This document shows positions 1 to 10,860 of a DNA stretch of 64,000 bases, piece by piece. Every line of letters begins with the position of its first letter. Position 1 is the first letter of the stretch. The stretch is from Isoetes taiwanensis (Eukaryota; Streptophyta; Lycopodiopsida; Isoetales; Isoetaceae), in NCBI GenBank assembly GCA_021234155.1, contig JAJEKV010000003.1, forward strand, positions 9,116,413 through 9,180,412, in the 5' to 3' direction. The notes below the pieces were generated by a model that was given only the letters and a program-made list of their open reading frames with translations, had not been told where the DNA came from and ran no database searches. The translations under genes were made by a program, and so were the position numbers.

Positions 1-241
1 ATACATGGAGTATTCCATCAGTAGCATGCATCTTATATAAATACTCCATGTATGAATTCTCTGATGGACATTGAGCATACTAAAAGATGGACATAATCGA
101 TAAAGATTATGCTCTTGAATATAAACTAATAAATCGATACATTAAAAAATTCATACATGGAGTATTCCATCAAGTAGCATGCATGATAGTTTAAGATAGT
201 TTATGCTAATAATAATCGATGGACATAATCGATAAATTATG
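1..241. repeat. Cluster of short direct and inverted repeats
   Basis: A block starting ATACATGGAGTATTCCATCA is present at 1-31 and again at about 151-184. Its inverse complement (ACTCCATGTATGAATTC) lies at 43-59. A second motif, ATGGACATAATCGATAAA, occurs near 86 and 220. The arrangement resembles the subterminal repeats of a DNA transposon and lies just downstream of the decayed transposase-like gene (minus strand). The matching outer end was not found, so this assignment is inference. Confidence 0.5.
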
Positions 242-323
242 TATTAAAAAAAAGGAAAGAATGCGAGGGATCGGTACCATTTTCAAAACCGAATTGTTAA
301 TCATGTGCATCATGATGAATCTT

Positions 324-3300
324 TTATAGAAGACCGGGGAGATTCTCAAGTATTCGTTCTTTTTCTTCTTCTTCGAGAGTATAAACCGTATCACAACCTT
401 TGACACTGTGTTTGGCAATAGACATATGGATTTTAATTCCTGCAACTTGCTCCACAAACACAATGGCTTTATTGTCTGGACAATATTTGTAGCCTTTTTT
501 TGAGTTGTGCAACTTCTCATAGTAATTACCTTCGATGACCTCATCCCCAATGGAAAATTTCTGCCCATGCTTGATCTACAAACTCTGTTCAACAACATAT
601 CTTGGCTTTGTACATAGAACAAGATAGAATTCAACATTCTCATAGTTGTTTGTTGGTGCAACAACTGCAAAAACATCACCAAGTATGAGCTGGCTGCTAA
701 GATCATCTGACGTGCCAAAATAAATTGCATCGTCGTCTTCCTCTCCCCTATCCCGTTAAACTTGGCAAGTAGGCTCAATGACAACTAATTTCCATTCTCA
801 CGTGTGTGTTTTATTGGGACAAAAATCCCAATTCATCGAGAATGCATTAAATGCATGAAACAAGAAAGCTTTCTTTGTAAATGTGTTGGATTAGTTGAAA
901 ATCCAAGAATGCAATGCAAGCTTCTTGTATCTTTTAACTTGTTTTTGCAGCCCATTCATTTTTTCTATCCACCTCGCTCTTTTCAATTTCCCGGAAGTGC
1001 CTCCCGACCACACTTTGTTTAAGATAAGATGTTGGAGCTCTTTGTTTCCATGTATTTTTCAGTAGCCACTTTCGACAATATCTTGAGCATTCCTTAATGT
1101 AACACCTCTCTCAACTGTGGCTGCCCTTAATGCCCTCTTGATTCTTTGCACCTGCACCATCGTGTTCTCCTTTACTGCGTGACTGAACCCCAAAAGTTCC
1201 ACATCATGTCCATGTCTGTCAAGCCCTTCGATCTCGAAATGAAGTAGAATCCCTCGTGGATTTGAATTGGGAAGCTGCTCCATCCGAGAAAAGCACATGC
1301 ATTTTTGCTTTTATGTTGTTTTCAATCAACCAATTGTGATGTAACATAAGGCAAAGTCTTTGTCTGAACAACTTAATCATGTTGCCTATCATCCGAGATG
1401 TAAAAATGCTCTTCTTTGATAATTTCTTGCGTTTTAGAATCCCTTCTATATGTCAAATGAACAAGAATAGTAACCTGATTTCATTGTGCGGTGCATTGAT
1501 TGAACTTCATTCGCTCTTTCAAAGTGTAATTTTCAGCAAAGTCAAGAATAGATACTATGGTATCTTAAGGAAACCTTTGTATGACTTTCTAAATTGTGAT
1601 TCCCGCCACTTGTAACGGAAATTATGACCGACATATTCCTTTGCCTTCTTCCTAAATGTCTCCATCAAAACTTTTGGTTCGGTTTCTGAATCTTGGTGTT
1701 GTAATCTAGTCTTCTTTTTTGCCCTTCTTATCAAAGCCAACATCCTCATAGTCCAAATACTCCCCTTTGAACTTTGGTGTTGCTATCATCAACTTCCTCC
1801 TTTGGGCAAATAGGAAAATTTTTAATACCACAAGTTTTGCACTCACCTACGAGACAATCATTTTTGTGCCAATCATCTTCCTCGTCTTTCGGACACACCA
1901 TCTTCTTCCACATCTCACTCTTTGGAGTTCATCTTCCACTTTGATGCGCTACAACCTACTCGTCCAGGTTCGCTATTGCATATCGGACATGTACAATTGC
2001 AATCTGAAGGGTGCACCAATGAAGAACTTCTCATTTTGTTGATCCCTTCCCGCAACATGGTTATCCTCTGATGGTGCATGCAACAACAGGTATTGAAATC
2101 CTTCAACTTCACCACAAAGTAGGGTTTCAATTTCTCAAAACTCCTCTGCTTTATTTCAACATGGGGAAACTCAGCCTTGAAGCCCAAGAAAAATTCAATC
2201 TGCAATTACAACAGCAATGGTAAACTCGTGAGAACACAAGCATAAACACAAAATTAGGGTCTCGCTAACAGAAAAAGTCATTCTAGTGCTAAGCACCACT
2301 ACATCCATGAGTAGTCCTACCTTGCATAGCATAGCACTAGTTAGCAAACGTATGCTACCTCCCTTGGATAGTACTAGAACAAACATACTAGTACAAATTA
2401 TTGCATCTGTTAAACTGTGATCCACTAACTCAAACAACATAGTACTAGTTAGCAAACACAGTCCTTCCCCAGTCCTTTAATTTTTGTTCACTATTACTAA
2501 TATCAAAACCTGTCACTAGTTAGTATACATATTCCCATTTCAGACAGGAAGTACTAATTCCATTTTTCATAGTATTCATGCAAGTATTAAAAGATAAGAA
2601 GCTATTTAGTACTATTGACTACAAACGAGGCAAACAAGACCTAACCACATAAGCAATTTAGCACTAATATGCTACTTAATCAACTAGCAATATAGCAAAT
2701 TTAACAATGCTTTATAATTGAATATAAAAAATATGGCAGGACAAAACTCACGGCTCACTTGAGATAATGTGTCGGATGTTTAGGATACTTCCCTCTTCCT
2801 GATCTAACATCTTTAGCATTTGGAGATACTCTGGTGTGGTTTGCCCAATAAGATTTAACACAATCAATAACTTCTTCTTTGAGACAATGGGTCCTTTTTT
2901 TCTTCCTTCAAGTGCCAACTTACGTTCTCCTTTTTTAATTTGAAATCATATGCCTTCTAGCTAAAGATATGTTCCTTGGATGGATACCTAATGCTTTAGC
3001 GTAACGCCTTCTCTTGCCATGAGGTGCATGCGCCAATTGACATAGAAAGTGCTGCCCTTTTAGCTGCAAGCTTATCATTGCTACATGCTGATTTCACTTG
3101 TTGCAGACCATCCTTTAGATTGCATACAATATCGGCGTCAATTTGCCTCTCTTTATCAAGCTCGAAATTCGACCGACCTATTATTCTTAACAAGCTCCCA
3201 TACTTTTTTTGCACGTCATCATTGTTAAGATCTTTGGTAGTATTCAAATAGTATCTTACAATTTTAAGAGCCTTGTACTTCAATCTCCATAGTGGAAGCC

Positions 3301-3490
3301 CCGAATTTGACGCATTATCATCAATACAAACCAATTGAGTCGCCTCCTCCTTGCGTCTTTGACGTTGAGCTCTCTTTTTTAATCTAGCCTTTATTTTTTG
3401 CTCTTCCTTTCTTCGTTTTTTGTCTTGCATCGAATCTTCCATGCTTTGTATCACTGGATTTCCATTCCTAGTGGCATCTAATCCACGCAA
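324..3490 (-). pseudogene. Decayed transposase-like gene of the CCC-motif family (possible DDE-type)
   Basis: Pieces of one protein can be followed on the minus strand through several frames. A basic N-terminal exon covers 3490-2996 (Lys/Arg-rich, DKKRRKEEQKIKARLKKRAQ). A middle exon at 2205-1915 contains KPYFVVKLKDFNTCCCMHH and a Cys pair (CTCPIC). YVGHNFRYKWRESQFRKSYK follows near 1640-1570, then after a one-base shift SILDFAENYTLKER near 1555-1510. NWLIENNIKAK and VLFSDGAASQFKS lie at 1345-1250, and KGEHDGAGA near 1170-1145 in another frame. A C-terminal stretch ends at 324 (YCPDNKAIVFVEQV). From memory, uncharacterised repeat-associated proteins of seedless plants and some animals share the LDFAENY, FSDG and GEHDGAG blocks. 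I infer that the acidic residues of these blocks could be a DDE triad. Introns and at least three frameshifts are apparent, so this copy is dead. Confidence 0.6.
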
Positions 3491-4375
3491 TCTCCATCAC
3501 GAAGAAATAATGTACAAAAAAACACACGAAAAAATTTAGAAAGCTAGATCTGTATTTAGTCAAACATTAATATTATATTGAAGTGCAAAAATCTTAAAGA
3601 GTTAAAGCATAGTGCTCCAAATATCTGAGGTAGATACAGCCATTACTACATATATTATAGGACTAGGGTAGAATTATCGTAGAGAGTACTTTCAAGTTTA
3701 AAAAATATTGATATCGATTGGAATTCTATTTCCATGTCTGGACTCAAATTTACTTTCGAGTCTGGACTCAAATATATCAGTGGAATTCTATTTCCATGTC
3801 CGATTCATGAGGCAAGGATTCAGATACACTAATTACTTAGAAAACGAATTTGGCAAATAGGAAAAAAGAAACACAATAAACATTGATCCATTCAAACCTG
3901 GAACAAATCGGTAGACGAGAAGCATGAAGATTTCGATCTTCTAGTTTTCCTTTCGGGAATGCACGCTGCTGAGCCGAAATTTTCCAAGAATCGTGCAATT
4001 CGAATTTTTACTATTTTTGTTTTTTATGGAATTTGAAATTGCCTCCAAGATAACAACCTCACGTGGCTTTATTGGTTTTTAGTACTAAAATGGGGGACAA
4101 AGGGGACAAGAAAAATGAGACGCCCTATTGTGCTTGGACCCGTGGCAAAAATACCTACTGCCACGCCTGGCGGGGGAGGTACTGAAGAGAGACGTGGCTC
4201 TGCGGCTGTCGAAGTTGATGACGGAACCGAACGCCCACGCGTACCACCAGCAGTTGGCACAATTTCAATTTGTCTACGGAGAAAACCACATCATACAAGG
4301 GTGAGAGCACAACGACGTTTAGCTCATACATCCTGACTCTGGGGCAAACATCCTGACCCTGGGCGATATAGGTAC

Positions 4376-5363
4376 TTGAATCACAATTGGCTGAATGGGG
4401 CAACGTGGGATGGTAAATGGCAAAGACACAAACGGATGTTCAACCATGCAGATGTCGATACGACAAACTACGTGGAAGCGCACTGGAAAGTTCTGAAGAC
4501 CCAAACCCTGCAGTGCAAAGTTAATATAAGGATGTACACGCTAGTGTCTCATCTCATAGGCTTTTCGGATGGGACCTTGCCAGCTGGAGGCACAATCTTG
4601 ACTCGGTGCGAAGAAAGATGGAGTCTTGGTAAGTCTGCTCGGGTCTAACTCTTTCGTATTTTTTGTGCTTCTGTCCGATCGCCGACCCTCACCGCTGTTT
4701 TTCTATCCAGCCGAGTTTGGACGTTATAGCACACGTTCATATCCGAAGAGACATGCGGGTGCTCACTCGCTTATCCAATCCTTGCACGATAACCCCAACT
4801 CCATTCGCCTCGAATATGCTACCGACGTCAGGTTATCTATGGCAAGCCAGTCAACGGAGGGTTTGAGATACACTCAGCACATGAGAATGCGATATTGTGA
4901 TTGTCCATGCCCCCATGCTGTGTGCAAACATCTCATAGCGGGAGACTACTTCCTTACCAGCAGCCACCCCGCGTTGTACAATGAGCTATATCCCAACCGA
5001 CAATTCATTCCGCCCTTGCCTCCAAGACTGCCCGCACCCGCGAACGACGTCGATGTGCTAATCCCGTTGCTACAACAGTGGGATGCGTTGCTCATGGCCG
5101 AACACCAAACAGTGCAGGCCACCATGCAGAATGCTGATGCTCTTGACCCAGCAGAGGTGCGTGACATGATTTCCAAGGTTCGCCGGCAGATCCGATTCTA
5201 TAGAGACGCAGCCGGCCCGCCGGTTCACGTCTACCATGGCGGGTACGACAGACAGCAGGAACATGCCCGCAGTGGAGTCCACAGATGGCGTGCAAGGGCC
5301 ACTGTATCGAGGGAACAAACCTCACAACCTCGCGCACGGACGAGGGACCACACGGGAAGCTGA
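4376..5363 (+). pseudogene. C-terminal part of a MULE transposase with SWIM zinc finger
   Basis: Two open segments read as the C-terminal half of a Mutator-like transposase. The first (4376-4640) has TTNYVEAHWKVLK followed by a KVNIRMYTLVSHLIG stretch, the region normally downstream of the DDE core. An intron-like gap with polypyrimidine follows. The second segment (about 4710-5363) carries a SWIM-type finger, YCDCPCPHAVCKHLI (C-x-C ... C-x-H), near 4890-4940, then a Pro-rich tail and a predicted helical stretch to the stop. The catalytic DDE core is not recognisable upstream, so the element is truncated. The stop lies only about 130 bp from the end of the convergent protease gene. This is the arrangement known from Kaonashi-type MULEs with Ulp1 genes. 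Confidence 0.6.
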
Positions 5364-5490
5364 TGGGGCACAACTCCTAATTAGGTTCATTAAGCTGTAA
5401 TAGGGTCCACTATAATTTTGGGGTGGACAGTTGTAAGTATGTAAACCATTTAACCATTTAAGCAACCTTTCAGTTACAAAAAGCTCACCA

Positions 5491-8268
5491 CTAACAGTGA
5501 CCACCGAGTCTTTGTCGGTACCAGTACACCCTACAATAAAGCAGTCCGACTACTACAGGCCACTCATTCCTAAACTGTCGCACATCTTGCGCCGTGTACC
5601 AGGCCCTGCTAATTGGCACAATTGCGTCCGGCCTCGTTTGCCACACGTATCGCACGAGCTGTCGCATGATGAAGCCAATATGCATGCCGCAGGTGTTGTT
5701 ATCGATCTGTAACGGGCACAATGCCGGCCGCGACGCGACGCCCCAATGGATGTACCCGGTGGTGCCCCCAATCGCCAAAGAGCCAAGCCGTCGCTACCGC
5801 ATTTGTACAAAGACACCGCAGTGAGATCACGACAATGGAGCACATACGCCGCGATGAGGCGAAAGCACAAGAAACACTCACACAGCCGGCGGGGAGGTTG
5901 AGGCGAACTCCCGAGACGCCTGGGCGTGTAGGCAGGTTGTCGAAGTACCACCAGCCCACATGATCGTCATCATTAAGGCCCAGGCGGCCGCGCAGGTCCG
6001 CGTCTCGTATGAGGGTAACGAGCATCCAATGGCCACTGCACGCCAAAGATGTAATATTTTTAACAATGCTATGTGCACGTTTAAGCCGGAAATGACATTT
6101 CGAATTGAAACTAAAGCGAAGAACTGCGTACTTACTTTGTGACGATGGGCCATAGGACCAGACGGAGTGTACCCCAGTCAGGATGCTCAGCAGGAAGAAG
6201 GTGGGAGAAGCACTCCTCAGGAGACACGTTGTGTGTCTCCGACTGGACGTAGTCGTGATAGACACGAGGTCCACCATCAACAACTCGCGACGCTCCGCTT
6301 CGGGTAGCATGTGTCGCAAGGCACTGCATACATGGAACTCCAGTGGTTAGATGTCGACAACAATACATACAAACTAAAATGGACACGTACCTCATCAGCA
6401 CTCGAATGTGTCCCTCCTCCCACTGTCCATCGGGTGTGCAAGCCTCTATGAGGTCAAGTGTGAGTTGTACGCCAGATCTTTGGCGGGCCTCCGCAGAAGA
6501 CCCAAGTGGCCACGCTTATCCGGACATACCGCCGCGACCGCGGCGAGATGCTCGGTGATCTGCTGGCCGTAGAAGTGGTTGAACACCCTAACCTCCTCCC
6601 AGAAGAGGGACTGAAGCTGCAACCTCGCCGGGATCTACAAGTGCTCGGGGAACTGTGCCGACCTTCTGTGGGGGGGTCAAAGCATGGAGGTGGGGGACAC
6701 TTTTTGTGTCAGCGACACATGGTGCTTAGGGGGTGCTTTCCGGAGCTATTTTCTTTGTATTTTTAAAAAATATTTTTCTTTTATTTTTTTGATATTTTTC
6801 CCTGAAACGCATTCATATTACGCCTTGGAATACAAAATTTCAGCTTGATCGGAGTTATAGAAAAAAAGATAAAAATAAGTAAAATTTCGCACATTAGGTG
6901 CTTAGGGGGTGCTTGGCTGGCGCAAAAATGCCCCCCAACTCCATGCTTTGACCCGGGGCTGGGACCAACCTCGAATGGGTACACACACCAAGTAGCTCCA
7001 GATGGTGTGCCTGTCAAACTCTCCAAGGTGGTACATGAAGAAACCGCGTGCTTGGTCTCTCATCCATGCCTTAGTTCCCTCGACACTGCGATCAGGCGGA
7101 AATGGCGAGGTCAAAGTGTGTGCCATACCCGTGCCTGCCATTGCGGTCCTCACAATGTCGTCGAAGACCTGGCGGCCCCTAGGCGGGTCAGCATTGTCAC
7201 CGCGCAAGCGCCCTATGGAAGGAGGGGTGGCGATATAGTGATCAGCCGGCAGCGGACGTGTCCCATGAGAGGAGCCTGTGTCTGACCTAGCCCCTACCTC
7301 TGACTGGAACTCGTCCATGTCGGCATGCAATTCACTCTCCTCCGCCAAGCGAGGGATCAAGAGGGAGTGTGGACGCCGCCACGTAAACCGGTGGCTTAAG
7401 ATGGACCCGCCAGAAACCGGGCCGAGACTCCCCGTGATCCCGAGGAGCTTAGCGCCTCCCGCCTGTGGGCAAATGGCCACCCATCCTCTGTGCAATGGCC
7501 CAGTCATTGAGAAGGGCATGTGCGATCCAGTCTTCCTGTCGGACGCCACCTGTGGCACTAGCTCTGGCTCTAATGCAACCTTCATAAAAGGGCTGCATCC
7601 TCTCGCGCTCCCGCCTATGCTGTGTGCTGGCCTCGTGGAACATGGCGTCCGGACCCTCTGGAAAGGCATCCAAGGCAGCCTCTGGGGTTAGGACATGTTG
7701 TAGGCGCATTGTTGTTGCGCCTTGCCTCCTCGCCTTCTCACGTAATGCGGTGGCGGCTTCCAACATCTGTAGCGGCCTTGACAGGATCTTTCGCTGCCGA
7801 AGCCGCCCTCTCCGCTTCGGACACCACTCTATCCGCGCATTGGCGGATTAATCGCGGACCGCGGGCGGAATATACGTGTTTGGGCCACCATAGATCTGGA
7901 TGGTGGCTCTGGTGGTGGCCCCATGCTCCGTATCACACGTCAGACCCGGAAATCCAGGGTCACGACGTATCCTGTCGACATAGTGAGTGCACCTGTGTCT
8001 TTGTGCAAATCCACCCGGGCAGCGGTAGGGCCCGACCGCTCTCAACCGACGTGACCCTGCGGACGAGGCACCAAATGCCATGGTATTCCCTGCCACAAAA
8101 CAAATACGGTTAACAAGCACACAAAACAGACCTAGCGGGTTAAGACAATGTCAGTTGGGGTACCATTCTACAATGCTACCGATGCGTCCGGGAACATCAG
8201 CGCCGCTCTACAGGCCAAACGGCAGGGGACGCTCTTCCATGCCAACTGGTGGAACTGCATCTGAGTAA
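5491..8268 (-). pseudogene. Ulp1-like (C48) cysteine protease gene of a MULE
   Basis: The minus strand holds a multi-exon gene whose C-terminal exons form a Ulp1/SENP-type protease. The His exon (about 6045-5890) reads GHWMLVTLIRDADL and then GWWYFDNLP, giving the catalytic His and Asp. The last exon (ends 5491) reads CPLQIDNNTCGMHIGF, giving the oxyanion Gln and the catalytic Cys (codon 5689-5691). Upstream exons cover about 6401-6132 (YVQSETHNVSPEECFSHLLP), 7669-6960, 7766-7449 and 8268-7850; their frames do not join cleanly. Ulp1 enzymes remove SUMO from proteins; plant MULEs are known to carry such genes. The whole catalytic set is visible, but stops in the N-terminal portion and an inserted MITE make this copy a likely pseudogene. 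It converges with the SWIM-type transposase remnant. Confidence 0.62.
6674..6954. mobile_element. 281-bp MITE with terminal inverted repeats
   Basis: The left end reads GGGTCAAAGCATGGAGGTGG and the right end is its inverse (CCAACTCCATGCTTTGACCC), giving an inverted repeat of about 25 bp with a few mismatches. Just inside both ends the motif GGTGCTTAGGGGGTGCTT is repeated directly (near 6720 and 6898). The middle is AT-rich and non-coding. The flanks are G/C runs, so a target duplication cannot be read with certainty. It lies inside the protease gene and interrupts its reading frame. Confidence 0.65.
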
Positions 8269-8279
8269 GACATGGTCGC

Positions 8280-9410
8280 TGACGGTCTCGAATAGATATC
8301 TGAGTTACAGATGAACATTAACACAAGACACATTTTAATGTCGAGCTGACTAGGATGAAGGTTATAAAAGACTAAGAAAAGATATATGTTTGCATCGGCG
8401 ACGATAACAACCTATTGAGCAGTATTGGGCATTGGGCAATACCTGAGTACAAACCTATAGAAGCATTGGGCATTACTACATTTTGTAGCATTGTTGGAGT
8501 TTCTAGTTCCATATTGTATATTTGGACTTGAAATTAAATTATTATCTGTTTACTTGGGTAGCGTTTTCAACGAAGTGGCCCGGAACCAACAAAACAATTC
8601 TGATGTGGTATGCGTGTCAAATATCCAATGGGATGTTGTAATGTAGTATAATGTAAAAACTTCTTCTTCTTCTTCGAATCTAGACACTATATAATGAATA
8701 GATCTAGTTTAATTTTATTAACCATTGGCATATGATTAGATAATATCTCAAGCGTGCATGGAAGTGTGCACGTGCTAAAGAATCAAGCATTGATTCTTTA
8801 TTGGAGGTTACCAAACATTGGTTGCAAAGATATATGGATGACATTTGCACTAAACAACTTGAGAAACTAATCAAGCTTTAATTTTTCCATGAAATGAAAG
8901 GGCTCACATAGGTCTACGTTATCTTTCAAGGGCAAATAAGAACACAAGAACAAGAAATAGTTATTCTTGGATATCTACTTATTGAAAGAACACAATGACG
9001 AATTGCTTTATGTTCAAAACTATTTAATGTTTATTAAACTATTTAAACTAATGTCGATATAAACCATTGAATGGTAATCAGAACAGAGCCTCTCATGTGA
9101 AAGGCATGAAATGTAATCTTTAAATACCTAAGCTGCGACTATGTTCAAATAGACAGGTTTACTTAATCTTTCCTTCTCAAATAACGAAATGTATGATTAA
9201 GACATCAGAAAAAAACAAATAGGAGAGGTTTTTAGTCCAGTAGCTTAGACTAGGCCTAAAGAGATTTACAGAAAAATTTTTGGTTTGAAGAGCACACACG
9301 GATGAGTCGAAGATGATCGGCCGATTGAGTAGAACGAGAGCTCAAGAGGCAGGTTGAAAATATAGAAGCTTGGAAGGGATGCGAAAGGCAAGGATTTCTT
9401 TGATCGAAAT
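8280..9410. other. Non-coding AT-rich stretch
   Basis: No gene or recognisable repeat is seen on either strand. A phrase containing CATTGGGCA recurs near 8427-8470, and a short CTT microsatellite lies near 8660. The base composition matches ordinary intergenic DNA in the window. Confidence 0.5.
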
Positions 9411-9439
9411 CAGATTTGGTGCAGCGAAGATCTAGTTTT

Positions 9440-9925
9440 ACTGCAGGGGCGGGGCCCCGAAAAAAAAACGCCCCGGCGAAGTGACCCGGTGACCCGTGCG
9501 ATCCCCGGCCCTCGCCACGCTTTTGGGTTCGTCAAAGCGAAACCGGGCGGGCCCTCGGCCGAAAACGCTTTGGCCGGGCCGAAGTGACTGTGCAGACCCC
9601 AAAGTGACACGGGGTTCAGGCAGCGAACCCGGTGAGAGGGTCGTATGAGGATGACGCAAAGATCGATCCATGGGCATGGGTTCGCCAAAAGCTTAACCCG
9701 GTAGGGTCGCCTGGCCCAACGCAGCGTGACTCCTGGGCCACCGACAAGCTAATCGAGGTTTGGGTTCGCCTAAGTTTAACCCTAAGAAGAATGCCACGCA
9801 GCGACAGCGCGGCGCCAAATCCCCCGCTGGTTCGCCGGGCGAATCCCCGCGAAGTTCGCCTGGCGATTTTGGGGTTCGCTTGGGCGAACCCGGCTGGCTC
9901 CTGGACTAAATTTCGGGAGCCGATC
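9440..9925. repeat. GC-rich island with clustered TTCGCC/GGCGAA motifs
   Basis: The composition rises sharply compared with both flanks. The hexamers TTCGCC and GGCGAA occur many times, several as near-palindromes, for example GGTTCGCCGGGCGAATCC near 9830 and GTTCGCTTGGGCGAAC near 9873. Reading frames on both strands are open here only because the sequence is poor in TA; none has a recognisable domain, so no CDS is called. It could be a diverged subterminal repeat array of a DNA transposon. Confidence 0.45.
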
Positions 9926-10094
9926 GGAGCACCGTTAGAAAGATGGCTTCCCAAGGAAATTAGTAATAACCATGTATGAGAAATAAAGTAGCTAAGAGCC
10001 ACACCTCGCACCTGATTCTTCCAAATCGCATCAAAACATGTGAAAGCCAGATCTTGCAGCTGAATGCTACCATAACATGCAAAAATTCGATAAG

Positions 10095-10285
10095 AAGAGA
10101 TCGAGAGACGCAGTGCGAAAATTCGGTAAGAAGAGATTTTCGGTAAGAAGAGATCTAGAGACGCAGGAAGGGACCGATGGTGGAGTCACATGAAAAAGAT
10201 TGAAGAAGAAAAATGGGACCAACAGAGAGTCATGGATAAAAGGATTAGAAGGAAGATAGGATCAGGGTAGAGACGCAGGAAAAGG
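10095..10285. repeat. Short repeats of GGTAAGAAGAGAT and GAGACGCAG
   Basis: ATTCGGTAAGAAGAGAT-type motifs occur near 10085, 10122 and 10140, and GAGACGCAG occurs near 10105, 10152 and 10270. The stretch is purine-rich on the plus strand. No coding function is seen. Confidence 0.4.
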
Positions 10286-10860
10286 ATTGAAAGAGGAAGA
10301 TTGGAAGCAATGAGAAGAGAAGAAGAGCTGCTGTGAGAAGACACCGATAACCGGTTCGAAGGAGGAAATGGCCTGATATAGTAGCTCGTCCCTTCCCAGA
10401 ATGGCGATCCGATGGCTCGGATCGATGCTATTGTGCGTGGAGGCATTACCTCTGCTTGTTTTTGCAACATTTCCAGCATAGTGTCTTGTCATTGTATAAC
10501 CCTCAAACAATGTCCTGCTATTTTGACCTAGCATTGTAGTGTATTATCACAACATGTTACAAATTTTAGGGAGAGACATTTTGCCCTTTCTTCTCTGAAA
10601 ATAGTAAGCCCATAATTGGAATGATATTTTTAGATTCCCTGTGGGATCTAGCCATCACATTTGCTTACTACACCGGCTCAAATAATAGATCTTTTTTGTA
10701 TGGATCGATGCCATATATGCTAAATATCAGGGAAATACATGTAATTAGTACAATTCTGACAGTTTAATAGGCTTTGTTGCATCTTCCAAACACGGGCTTG
10801 CTGATGTGATTGAGTTATTTCAATTTTCATTAATAATTATGTTTCTTCCGTTATGAGCAG

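Noticed and set aside
5694-6319. A continuous minus-strand frame of 206 codons taken as a single exon
   Set aside because: The Ulp1 Cys motif lies in another frame (5491-5778), so the long frame reads through an intron.
9410-10011. Overlapping open frames on both strands in the GC-rich island
   Set aside because: The frames are open because stop codons are rare in GC-rich DNA; they have no domain and mirror each other.
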